From Hymenobacter armeniacus (GTDB lineage Bacteria; Bacteroidota; Bacteroidia; Cytophagales; Hymenobacteraceae): a stretch of 64,000 nt of DNA. Below the pieces are notes generated by a model. That model was not told the origin of the DNA and searched no databases. It saw nothing but the letters and a program-made list of their open reading frames with translations. The stretch spans positions 1-64,000 of the forward strand of contig NZ_JACXAC010000006.1 of assembly GCF_014699055.1 (NCBI RefSeq). The letters run 5' to 3'. The translations under genes and the position numbers were made by a program. Shown piece by piece: positions 6,610-15,051 of this stretch; the stretch's first letter is position 1; each line of letters begins with the position of its first letter.

Positions 6610-7935
6610 TTGAACATTACCCTCGACAAGAACGACGAGCAGCTGACCGGGCTGCTGACCGTGCACCTGACCGAAGCCGACTACGCGCCCACCGTCGACA
6701 AGCAAATCAAGGAGTACACCAAGCGCGCCCAGGTGAAGGGCTTCCGCCCCGGCATGGTGCCCGTGGGCATGGTGCGCAAAATGTACGGGAAAGGCATTCT
6801 GGCCGAGGAAATCAACAAAATGCTGGGCAAGGCCGTGGACTCCTATATTAAGGAGAACAACATCAAGCTGCTGGGCGAGCCCCTGCCCGTGGCCAGCAAC
6901 GTGGATTTCGACACCGACAAAGACTTCGATTTCCAGTTTGAGCTGGGCCTGCTGCCCGACTTCACCCTGCCCGAAAGCCTGACCGCCGAGCTGCACAAGG
7001 TGACCATCGACGACGACACGCTGGCCCAGACCAACGAGCAGATTGCCCGACAGTACGGCGAAACCACCAACCCCGAGGTTTCGGAAGCCGGCGACTACCT
7101 CTTCGGCAAGCTGAAGAAGGCCGACGAGGAAGGCGACGGCCGCACCGTGCTGCTGCCCATCAACAAAGTGGCCGCCGACCAGCAGGTGCAATTCATTGGC
7201 AAGAAAGGCGGCGACGTGATTACGTTCGACCTGCAAAAGGCCTTCAACAACGACGCGGCTTCGATTTCGAACTTCTCGGGCCTGAGCAAGACCGAGGCCA
7301 CGGACGCCACCGGCGACTACGCGTTCAACGTGGAGAAGGTGAACCGCACGGCGGCTCCGGAATTCAACCAGGAGCTGTTCGACAAAGTATTTGGCCCGGA
7401 GGCTGTTTCGAGCCAGGAAGAGTTCGACGCCAAAGTGCGCGAAACCATTCAGTCGAACTACGACCGCGAGGCCGAAGGCGCCCTGAACAACAGCATCGTG
7501 GAGCAGCTGGTGAACACCGTGGACATCAAAATCCCCACGGAGTTCTTCAAGAAGTGGCTGGTGCGCGCCAACGAGGGCAAACTGACGCCCGAACTGGTGG
7601 AGCAGCACTACACCGACTACGAGAAGGAGCTGAAGTGGAGCATGATTCGCAACAAGGTGGTGGAAGAAGCCGGCCTGAAGGTGAGCAACGACGAAATCGT
7701 GAACCGCACCCTCGACAAAATCATGGGCCAGTTCAACATGCCGAACATGCCCGACGAGATGCGCGAATCGATGCGCAGCTACGCCGACCAGTACCTGAAG
7801 CAGGAGAACGGCAAGAACTTCGTGAACGAGTACGAGGCCATTCTGGCAGAGAAAGTGCTCGAAAACCTGCGCGGCAAAGTTGTTGTTACGGACAAGCCCG
7901 TAACGGCCGAAGAATTCCGGACCCTGCACAGCTAA
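6610..7935 (+). CDS. tig: Trigger factor (ribosome-associated chaperone)
   Basis: Binds the ribosome exit tunnel and holds nascent chains. At 441 residues it has the normal length. The ribosome-docking signature appears as GFRPGMVP (about residues 44-51) in the N-terminal domain. The middle part is a divergent peptidyl-prolyl isomerase-like region and the C-terminal part is the helical substrate cradle. The start given is TTG at 6610, because the conserved N-terminus (MNITLDKN) begins exactly there and no ATG lies upstream in frame. The first internal ATG would remove part of the docking domain. It sits upstream of clpP, the usual chaperone-protease neighbourhood, but a terminator separates the two. 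Confidence 0.95.
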   Translation: MNITLDKNDEQLTGLLTVHLTEADYAPTVDKQIKEYTKRAQVKGFRPGMVPVGMVRKMYGKGILAEEINKMLGKAVDSYIKENNIKLLGEPLPVASNVDFDTDKDFDFQFELGLLPDFTLPESLTAELHKVTIDDDTLAQTNEQIARQYGETTNPEVSEAGDYLFGKLKKADEEGDGRTVLLPINKVAADQQVQFIGKKGGDVITFDLQKAFNNDAASISNFSGLSKTEATDATGDYAFNVEKVNRTAAPEFNQELFDKVFGPEAVSSQEEFDAKVRETIQSNYDREAEGALNNSIVEQLVNTVDIKIPTEFFKKWLVRANEGKLTPELVEQHYTDYEKELKWSMIRNKVVEEAGLKVSNDEIVNRTLDKIMGQFNMPNMPDEMRESMRSYADQYLKQENGKNFVNEYEAILAEKVLENLRGKVVVTDKPVTAEEFRTLHS

Positions 7936-7957
7936 ACCCTGCGCGGCCCGCTTTTTC

Positions 7958-7990
7958 AAAAAGCTCTTACGGAGACGTAGGGGCTTTTTT
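7958..7990 (+). terminator. Rho-independent terminator of tig
   Basis: A 13-base-pair stem (AAAAAGCTCTTAC with GTAGGGGCTTTTT, including G-T pairs) around GGAGAC ends in a T run. It is placed about 20 bases after the tig stop. Confidence 0.85.
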
Positions 7991-7991
7991 G

Positions 7992-8021
7992 TTGGGGTTC
8001 CGACAACATTCCTTTACTTCG
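7992..8021 (+). promoter_or_regulatory. Candidate clpP promoter
   Basis: TTG (7992-7994), 20 bases, then TACTTCG (8015-8021), an imperfect match to TAnnTTTG. It directly follows the tig terminator and lies 56 bases before the clpP ATG. Confidence 0.4.
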
Positions 8022-8076
8022 CTCGTCTTTCTAACCTCACCCGTGCCAGCTTCGGCGGGCGCCTCAATTCCTTCAA

Positions 8077-8784
8077 ATGCTGAATAAACAAGAGTTTCGC
8101 AAGTTTGCCGTTAAGCACCAGGGCCTCAGCGGGCTGGGTGTTGACCAGTACATCCAACACGTGGAAGGCCAGACCCGCGGCGGCCTTATCCTGCCCACGG
8201 GCATGACCCGCTCGGTAATTGAGGAGCGCCCCACGCGCTTTGCCGAAATCGACGTGTTTTCGCGCCTCATCATGGACCGGATTGTGTTCTTGGGCACGGC
8301 CGTGGACGACTACATCGCCAACATCCTGACGGCCCAAATGCTGTTCCTGGAGTCGGCCGATGCCAAGAAAGACATTCTGCTCTACATCAACTCGCCCGGT
8401 GGCTCGGTGTACGCCGGCCTCGGCATCTACGACACCATGCAGTACGTGAACCCCGATGTGGCCACGATTTGCACGGGTTTGGCCGCTTCGATGGGCGCCG
8501 TGTTGCTGGCAGGCGGTGCCGCTAACAAACGCTCGGCCCTCCCCCACGCCCGCGTGATGATTCACCAGCCCTCGGGTGGTGCGCAGGGTCAATCGTCGGA
8601 CATCGAAATCACGGCCCGTGAAATCCTGAAGCTGAAGAAAGAACTGTATGACATTCTGGCGCAGCACACCGGCAAAACCTACCAGGAAATTCACGACAAC
8701 TCGGACCGCGACTACTGGATGCGCGCCGACGAGGCCAAAGAATACGGCCTGATTGACGAAGTGCTGGAGAAGAAGAAAGCTTAA
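8077..8784 (+). CDS. clpP: ATP-dependent Clp protease proteolytic subunit
   Basis: The serine peptidase ring of the ClpXP/ClpAP machine in the cytoplasm, 235 residues. The catalytic triad is visible: Ser138 in GLAASMGAV, His163 in RVMIHQPSGG and Asp212 in SDRDYWM. About 30 extra N-terminal residues precede the usual core, compatible with a propeptide. The ATG start at 8077 follows a candidate promoter, and a strong terminator ends the gene. The ATPase partner clpX is not adjacent but 6.3 kb away, beyond two genes on the opposite strand. Confidence 0.97.
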   Translation: MLNKQEFRKFAVKHQGLSGLGVDQYIQHVEGQTRGGLILPTGMTRSVIEERPTRFAEIDVFSRLIMDRIVFLGTAVDDYIANILTAQMLFLESADAKKDILLYINSPGGSVYAGLGIYDTMQYVNPDVATICTGLAASMGAVLLAGGAANKRSALPHARVMIHQPSGGAQGQSSDIEITAREILKLKKELYDILAQHTGKTYQEIHDNSDRDYWMRADEAKEYGLIDEVLEKKKA

Positions 8785-8821
8785 CTATCAGCTTTCTCGG
8801 ATTTAACAAATTCGCTTAGAC

Positions 8822-8860
8822 ACAAAAAAGCCATTACTGAATCAGTAATGGCTTTTTTGT
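8822..8860 (+). terminator. Rho-independent terminator of clpP
   Basis: A near-perfect palindrome: AAAAAAGCCATTACTGA pairs with TCAGTAATGGCTTTTTT around a single A, so the loop is formed from bases at the apex. T run on the plus strand and A run upstream, so it could act in both directions. Confidence 0.92.
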
Positions 8861-9643
8861 GCACTTGTAAATGAGCAGTGCGTTAGCTCAGGCATTTAAA
8901 GCTTAGCGATGAGCCCGATTTTGAGTCAGGTTTGTCTGCAGCCTATCGCAGCAAATGCGCAGGGCGGAGCATTGAGCAGCACCGGGTCAGCAAGCGCAAC
9001 TGGGGTGCTAGCCATTGCTTTGCTGGCCCTGCTGCTTCAGCCGCTAGCACGACCTTGAGCAGGCACACCACACAGCAAGCGCCCTGGCTGAGGCTACTGC
9101 TTACTTCCACGGTGCCGCCATAGGTTTCCCAGCGGCTGTAGCGGCGGACGCCTTCGCCCAGCGTGCCACCCACGTGCTACCGCGGCTATTGGGCAACAGG
9201 CTGAGCACGTGCAAACCGCGGCTAGTGCCGCCAATAACGCCAGAGCACAGACTCCAACCCGTTACATCAGGTCATTCGAGATGCAGCGGGTAGCAGTGGC
9301 AGCATGAATGGACAGCATTTAGAACACCTTAGCCAGCAGACATTCAGCGCAGCCAGTTCCGCTAAGTTGTAGTGAGTGGGTGTGCCGGACGACAACCGTT
9401 TGCTACGCAGTGATTACGGCCAGCCGCATGCGCGCGGGAATGACGTTGGCGGCAGCTGGACGCGGCTCCGGGGTCGTGGTGGCGGTGAAAGACCACCCGG
9501 TGGACCAGGCCGACGTAACGGTGGACGACAGGAAAACTAATTGCAGATGAGGTACGTGAGGTTCCATGAGTGCGTGGTGAGAATAGCGTGAAGAATGTTC
9601 CAGGTGTGAATGGTAGCAGCGGCGTGGGATGTGCAGAGAGATT
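8861..9643. other. Decayed or non-coding stretch between clpP and the acetyltransferase gene
   Basis: Nearly 780 bases with no intact gene. Only short broken frames occur on both strands. One minus-strand fragment (8943-9173) resembles the end of a histidine kinase ATPase domain. On the plus strand a short open stretch ending near 9549 has ordinary composition but no recognisable family. The region looks like gene debris inserted beside clpP. Confidence 0.4.
8943..9173 (-). pseudogene. Possible remnant of a histidine kinase ATPase domain
   Basis: A 76-codon fragment whose translation contains YGGTVEVSSSLSQGA, which fits the pattern hGGxIxVxSxxGxGa at the end of HATPase_c domains. The preceding GGTLGEG resembles the GTGLGLG lid. 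It is cut off upstream by a stop codon and lacks the rest of the domain and any conserved end. The match is by eye and short, so coincidence is possible. Confidence 0.28.
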
Positions 9644-10270
9644 TCAGGCGTGGCCTTCGCGCACCAGGCCCCAGTTGATGGGGGCGTCGGGAGTCTGGCC
9701 GGTGGCGCACTCCCCCATCAGCCGAAACCCGAGCCGTTGAAAAAAGCCCAACAGCGTGGGTTGCTGCGTGTCGAGATAGCAGGGCCTGTGGGCGGCCTGC
9801 ATGGCGGCCAGCGTCACGCGCAGCAGGCGCTGGCCCAAGCCCCGGCCCCGGTCGGCGGGGCGCACGGCCAGGGCCAACAGGTAGTGTTGCTGACGAGCCG
9901 TGAAACTGTGGCGCCGCAGCCACGTGGTGGCCACCAAGAAATGCCGCAGCCGCTGAAATCCGGCCCATTCCAAGCGCCAGAGCGCGGCCGGCAGCAGGGC
10001 GGTGCGCAGGAAGCGCCGCAGCGTAGCCGCCGGATGTTCGGGCCCAATCCACACGGCCAGGGCGTTGCCTTCGGCGTTGGTGTACACGCGGCCGTAGCGC
10101 AGGCCGAAGCGCAGCACCTGTTCCAGCAGCCAGAGGCGCTGCTCATTGGCATCCGGGCCGGTGCAGCAGTAGTTCAGTACAGGGTTCTCGGCGCAGGCCG
10201 ACTCCAGAAAGGCCGTGGCCCAACTCAAATCGGCGGGCTCCAAGCGGCGCGCGGGCAAGTTCGTGACCAT
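9644..10270 (-). CDS. GNAT-family N-acetyltransferase
   Basis: A 208-residue acetyltransferase. The acetyl-CoA binding motif A is seen as LLALAVRPADRGRGLGQRLL in the second half (RGRGLGQ holds the pyrophosphate), followed by the C-terminal pattern PCYLDTQ and FFQRLGFRLMGE typical of small-molecule GNATs. The substrate is unknown. The start is placed at the ATG at 10270 (MVTNLPARR...). The frame stays open for 92 more codons upstream, but that part has no family features. The gene is on the minus strand, downstream of the hybrid sensor kinase and separated from it by 374 bases. Confidence 0.85.
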   Translation of the reverse strand: MVTNLPARRLEPADLSWATAFLESACAENPVLNYCCTGPDANEQRLWLLEQVLRFGLRYGRVYTNAEGNALAVWIGPEHPAATLRRFLRTALLPAALWRLEWAGFQRLRHFLVATTWLRRHSFTARQQHYLLALAVRPADRGRGLGQRLLRVTLAAMQAAHRPCYLDTQQPTLLGFFQRLGFRLMGECATGQTPDAPINWGLVREGHA

Positions 10271-10644
10271 ACTATCAAACCGTTGAAGATGACGTGGACG
10301 AAGAGGGCGGCAGGCTGGGCAGAACAACGGGGCGATACCCGCGGCCCGCCCCGGGACTTGAGGCGGGCAGGGCAGGGTTGCGGGTAGCATTTTTTCATGA
10401 AGCGTGGCAGACAGGAAATCGGGGCGATGGCAGATAGCCAAAACAACTGCCTGCGTTCCGTTCTGCAATTCGTTCCCGTTGCCAATGCGTTTTTGCTTGT
10501 TGCGCGGCTTTCGCGTCGGTTGCAAATGCATTGGCGTTTGTAGCAAAGCGACCTTGGGCGCGCCACCTCACCGCGCATTTACCCGTAGCGGTTGCGCGCT
10601 CCGGCCGGCAAAGGGTTGCACTCTGGCCATGCGGGCGGTGGGAG
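10271..10644. other. Intergenic region between the hybrid sensor and the acetyltransferase
   Basis: A 374-base gap between two minus-strand genes. No gene, terminator with a T run, or TAnnTTTG promoter box is recognised. The base composition is lower in GC around 10430-10550 than in the flanking genes. Confidence 0.4.
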
Positions 10645-13600
10645 TCAGGCTTCGCTGCGGCCGGCTTTGTGGTGGCGCACCGTGGCGCTGGGCGGGTAGC
10701 CAAACTGCCGCGAAAACGCCGTGGAAAACGCCGCCGGACTCCCAAAGCCAACCTGGTACGCCACTTCGGCCACCGTGCCCACCTGGGCCTGCAGCAGGGC
10801 CAGGGCCCGGTAGAGGCGCGCGCTCCGAATGCACTCGCCCGGCGACTGTCCGGTGAGGGCCTTCAGCTTGCGGTGCACCTGGGTGCGGCTCATGCCGATG
10901 TCGGCCCCGAGTTCATCAACGCCAAAGGTTTCGTCGCTCAGGTGCGCGAGCACCGACTCGTTGACGCGCCGGAGAAATTCCTGGTCAAGAGAAGGCAGGC
11001 CGGCCACGGCTTCGGCGTGGGCCGCCAGGCGGCTGGCCGGCTCGCCATCGGCCAGGGCCGGCGGGGCATGTTCGGCCCCGAAGCGGGCGCGCACGCGCTG
11101 GCCCAGCACCAGCAGGTTGCGCACCTGCGCCCGTAGCTCGCGCGGGTTAAAAGGCTTGGCCAGGAAGCTGTCGGCTCCGGTTTCGAGGCCTTCGAGCTTG
11201 TCGGCGGGGCCCGATTTGGCGGTGAGCAGGATGACGGGAATGTGGCTGGTGGCGGGGTCGGTTTTGAGAGCGGCGCACACCTGGTAGCCGTCCAGGCCGG
11301 GCATCATCACGTCGCTCACCACCACGTCGGGCACTTCGGTCCGGGCCCGGTCCAGACCAGAAGTGCCGTCGGCGGCCAGCAGCAGGCGGTAGCCGTCCGG
11401 GGCCAGCGCGTCGTGCACAAAGCTGCGCACCTCCTCGTTGTCTTCGATGATGAGCACCAGCGGCGCATGGGGCAGTGCCAATTCGGCCGGGCTTGCATCG
11501 TCCTCGGCCCCAGCCGCCGGCGTCGCGGGCGCGGGGGCGGCAGATGGCGGCGGTGTTTCGGCAACCGAGCGCAGCCCGCGCGGCAGCTCCACCGTGAACG
11601 TAGCGCCCACCCCCGGTTCGCTGGCCACGGCCACGGTGCCGCCGTGCAGCACCGTGAGCTCGCGCACCAGCGCCAGCCCGATGCCCGTGCCGGTGCGCGG
11701 CTTGCCGGGCACGCTGTGGGCCTGGTAGTACCGGTCGAACAGAAACGGCAGGTCGGCGGCGGCAATGCCGGGGCCGGTGTCGCGCACGGCAATCGTGACA
11801 CGGCCCGCCGGCGCGGCGGCCGTGGCCGGCAGCTCGGCCACGCTGACGGTGACGGTGCCGCCCGCGGGCGTGAACCGCAGCGCGTTGGCCAGCAGGTTGG
11901 TCACTATTTCTTCCAGCTTGGCGGCGTCGAACACCAGCGGTACGGCCGTGGCTGGGGCTTCGCAATGCAGGGCAATGCGGCGGCTTTCGGCCAGAGAGTC
12001 AAACGAGGCCACTAAGTGCCGTACGGCAGCAGCGGCATCGCCGGGCGTGGGCTGCAGGCGGAGGGCGCCGGCTTCGAGCTTACTCAAATCAAGCACCTGG
12101 TTGATGAGGGTCAGCAGCTTGCGGGCGTTGCGCAGCACCAGGTTGCCCATGTGGCGAGTGGTGAGGTCGGGCGCTTCGGCGGCCAGGGTTTCGGCGGGCC
12201 CCAGAATGAGGGTGAGCGGCGTGCGGAACTCGTGGCTGATGTCGGTAAAGAAATCGTTTTTCACCCGGTCCATCTCCTGCAGGTGCTCCAGGGCCTGGCG
12301 TTCCAGTTGGCGGTCGGCCCGCTCCCGCTCGCGGCGGCGCGTGTAGGCCCGCACCCAATAAATGGTCAGGCCAAAGCCCAGGGCGTACAGCGCATAGGCC
12401 CACCACGTGCGCCACCACGGCGGCCGGATGCTGAACGAATACGTGGCCGCCACGGGGCTCCACACGCCGGCCTCGTTGGCGGCGCGCAGCTCGAAGCGGT
12501 AGTCGCCGGGGGGGAGGTTGGTATAGGCAGCCGAGCGGGCGGCCAGGGGCCGGGTCCAGTCGTCGTCAAATCCCCGCAGGCGGTACTGATAGCGCACGCG
12601 GCCGGGGTTGGTGAGGCTATTGGCGCTGTAGTCGAAGGTGAGGTGATTGAGGAAATGGGGCAGGCTGGCGCCGGGCCGCAGGGCCGTGTCGCGCCGGAAC
12701 AGGCGCAGGCCCGTGAGGCGCGGGTAGGGCGCCACGCGGTTGGGGCGGGCCCCGGCGGGCGTGTAGCGCATCAGGCCCGCCACGGTGCCGGCCCAGAGCG
12801 TCCCGTTGGGCTCGGCCAGTACGGCGTTGATGCCGGTTTCCTGGCCCATAAAGCCCTCTTCGCGGCCAAAAAAAGTTTGGCGGCCGGGGCCGGGCTCGTA
12901 GCGCAGCAGGCCGCGGGTGGTGCCCAGCCACACGTCGCCGCGGGCGTCGCACTGCACAAAATACGGGTTGTCGAGGTGGGCGCCGGGCTCTTCGCGCAGG
13001 GGCACCCGGCGCAGGCCGCGGGCCGCGTGGGCGGGGTCGTAGGTGAAGATGCCTTCGCCGAAGCTGCTCATCCACAACGCCCCCCGCTGGTTTTCGCTGA
13101 TGGAAAAAATGGACAGCGGCTCGGCCCCGGCCGGCCGGGGCGCCACCATCCGGAAGCGCAAGCCGGGCGCGCCGCCGGGCCGCGGCGTTTCTTCGGCCTG
13201 CAGCAGGCCCGCGTTTTCGGTGCCCAGCCACATGGTGCCGGCGCGGCTGCGCAGCACTTTCATCACGCGGCGAGCCCCGGCCAGCGCCGGGCCCACGTAT
13301 TGCTCGATGCGGGCCGTGGCGGGGTCGTAGATGACGAGGCCGTTGGTTTCGGTGGCCAGCCAGATGCGGCCGTGGGCATCCTCCACCATGCTGGCCACCG
13401 TGGTTTCGGCCAGGGCCGGAATCTCCGGACTGAGCAAGCGCCAGCGGCGGTTGCCGGCCTCCCACACCGCCGAGCCTCCCTGAATGGTGCCCACCCACAC
13501 GTCGCCGTTGGCGCGGGGCAGCACCGCCCGCACAATGTTGTGCAGGTCGGGCTCGCGGCGGGGCAGCACCTGGCAGCGCGTGCCGCCCGCGGCCCCCGGG

Positions 13601-14838
13601 CTGAATAAAGCCAAGCCGTCGTTGGTGCCTACCCAGTAGCTGCCGGGCGCGCCCTGGGCCGGCGCCAAGGCATACACTTTGGTACCCGGCAGGCCGTCGG
13701 CCGCGTCAAACAACGCAAACCGGGCATCGGGCAGGTATTGAGTCAGGCCGTTGGCCGACGTGGACCACAGGTTGCCTTCGCGGTCGAGCAGCAGGTCGCC
13801 GCGGCGGTAGCTGTGCGAAATCAGGCCGGTGCCGGGCAAGCAGCGGGCCGCCGAGGCAGTGGGCGTGGGCAGGTAGCACAGGCCGTTGCCGGTGAGGGCC
13901 CACACGCGGCCCGCGCGGCCGGGCTCGGCCACCACGCGCAGCACGCGGTCGGAGCACAGGCCCTGGGCGGCGGTGTAGCGCCGCACCCGCCCGCCCGCCG
14001 CGGGCGGGTCGAGCACAAACAGGCCCGCCGTGGGCGTGCTGCACCACAGGCGGCCGTCGGGGGCGGCGCTCAGGCCCACCACGGCCCCGGTGCGGAGCTC
14101 TTCGGGCAGGGCGGCCGGCAGCGGGCGCGGCTGGCCGGTGGCGGCGTCGAGCAGGCGCAGGCCTTCGTCGGAGCCCACCCACAGGCCACCGGCCGGGGCG
14201 GGCAGCAGGGCACTCACGGCCTTGGGCTTGTCGTCGGAGCCGGCGCGGGCCTGCACCTGTTGGGCAACGGGCATGGCCAGGCTGTCGCCGGGCATGGGCG
14301 CATCGGGCCAGCGCAGGCAGTAGAGGGCCCCCCCGGCCGTGCCCACCCACAGGCGGCGGCTGGTGCCGGTGCCTTGGGGCAGCAGGGTGAGCACCTGGGC
14401 AAAACGGCCCTGCGCGCGGCGCGGCGTGATGCGCCGGGCCCGGCCCGTGGCCGCGTTGTAGTAGCAAATGGAGCCGTCGCGCATGCCCAGCCACAAGTTG
14501 GCGCCGGGGCCGGGGTCGGCGGCCAGGGTGGTGACGCGGGTGTTGGGCAGGCCCGAGCGGGTGGTGAGGGAATGAAACTCGTGGCCGTCGTACCAGGCGG
14601 CGCCCACTTCCGACACCAGCCAGAGCCGGCCCTGGCCGTCCTGGGCCAGGTCGCTCACGCTGGTTTCGGGCAGGCCTTCGCTCAGGCCGAAGCGGCGCGA
14701 GGGCAGCGTTTGGCCCTGGGCGGCCGGCGGGCCCGCGAGCAGGCAGGCGCCCAGCAGCCCTAAGCACAACCGTAGCACGGCCAGCAGGCCGTGCCACCTT
14801 TGGCGAAAAAAAGGCGTCCTTAATCGTCTGCTCAACAT
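10645..14838 (-). CDS. Hybrid two-component system protein (sensor kinase, receiver and AraC-type regulator in one chain)
   Basis: A one-protein signalling system of the Bacteroidota HTCS type, 1,397 residues from the ATG at 14838. A GTG seven codons earlier is possible. In order: signal sequence; periplasmic two-component-regulator propeller repeats (about 40-740); a Y_Y_Y domain (about 746-802); one membrane span (about 806-826); the histidine kinase with phospho-acceptor His869 in ISHEFRTPL; an HATPase domain; a receiver domain with Asp1176 in VVVSDVMMPG; and a C-terminal AraC-type helix-turn-helix (about 1280-1390). Such proteins usually sense an oligosaccharide in the periplasm and activate a nearby susCD locus. 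Here the neighbours are clpX and clpP, and the nearest susC is 20 kb away, so its target is unknown. Confidence 0.93.
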   Translation of the reverse strand: MLSRRLRTPFFRQRWHGLLAVLRLCLGLLGACLLAGPPAAQGQTLPSRRFGLSEGLPETSVSDLAQDGQGRLWLVSEVGAAWYDGHEFHSLTTRSGLPNTRVTTLAADPGPGANLWLGMRDGSICYYNAATGRARRITPRRAQGRFAQVLTLLPQGTGTSRRLWVGTAGGALYCLRWPDAPMPGDSLAMPVAQQVQARAGSDDKPKAVSALLPAPAGGLWVGSDEGLRLLDAATGQPRPLPAALPEELRTGAVVGLSAAPDGRLWCSTPTAGLFVLDPPAAGGRVRRYTAAQGLCSDRVLRVVAEPGRAGRVWALTGNGLCYLPTPTASAARCLPGTGLISHSYRRGDLLLDREGNLWSTSANGLTQYLPDARFALFDAADGLPGTKVYALAPAQGAPGSYWVGTNDGLALFSPGAAGGTRCQVLPRREPDLHNIVRAVLPRANGDVWVGTIQGGSAVWEAGNRRWRLLSPEIPALAETTVASMVEDAHGRIWLATETNGLVIYDPATARIEQYVGPALAGARRVMKVLRSRAGTMWLGTENAGLLQAEETPRPGGAPGLRFRMVAPRPAGAEPLSIFSISENQRGALWMSSFGEGIFTYDPAHAARGLRRVPLREEPGAHLDNPYFVQCDARGDVWLGTTRGLLRYEPGPGRQTFFGREEGFMGQETGINAVLAEPNGTLWAGTVAGLMRYTPAGARPNRVAPYPRLTGLRLFRRDTALRPGASLPHFLNHLTFDYSANSLTNPGRVRYQYRLRGFDDDWTRPLAARSAAYTNLPPGDYRFELRAANEAGVWSPVAATYSFSIRPPWWRTWWAYALYALGFGLTIYWVRAYTRRRERERADRQLERQALEHLQEMDRVKNDFFTDISHEFRTPLTLILGPAETLAAEAPDLTTRHMGNLVLRNARKLLTLINQVLDLSKLEAGALRLQPTPGDAAAAVRHLVASFDSLAESRRIALHCEAPATAVPLVFDAAKLEEIVTNLLANALRFTPAGGTVTVSVAELPATAAAPAGRVTIAVRDTGPGIAAADLPFLFDRYYQAHSVPGKPRTGTGIGLALVRELTVLHGGTVAVASEPGVGATFTVELPRGLRSVAETPPPSAAPAPATPAAGAEDDASPAELALPHAPLVLIIEDNEEVRSFVHDALAPDGYRLLLAADGTSGLDRARTEVPDVVVSDVMMPGLDGYQVCAALKTDPATSHIPVILLTAKSGPADKLEGLETGADSFLAKPFNPRELRAQVRNLLVLGQRVRARFGAEHAPPALADGEPASRLAAHAEAVAGLPSLDQEFLRRVNESVLAHLSDETFGVDELGADIGMSRTQVHRKLKALTGQSPGECIRSARLYRALALLQAQVGTVAEVAYQVGFGSPAAFSTAFSRQFGYPPSATVRHHKAGRSEA

Positions 14839-14993
14839 AGCGAACCGGGGTTCGACCACCTGATAATTGCCTGCAACGCAACCTGCTTGCGCTGATGCCT
14901 CAGGCTTTAAAACTACAAAATATCTACAGAGCGCACTATCTTAGTCTTTCCGCAAGGGCACCATTTTTCTCGTCGAAGGCGTTGGGCATGTCG

Positions 14994-15001
14994 TACCTTT
15001 G
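14994..15001 (+). promoter_or_regulatory. Candidate -7 element of clpX
   Basis: TACCTTTG, an exact match to TAnnTTTG, 50 bases before the clpX start. No TTG is found at the expected -33 spacing, so only the -7 element is supported. Confidence 0.5.
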
Positions 15002-15051
15002 AGCCCGCTTGTCCAAAAACTTGCTCTCTACACCCTTCTATACCTCTTTCC

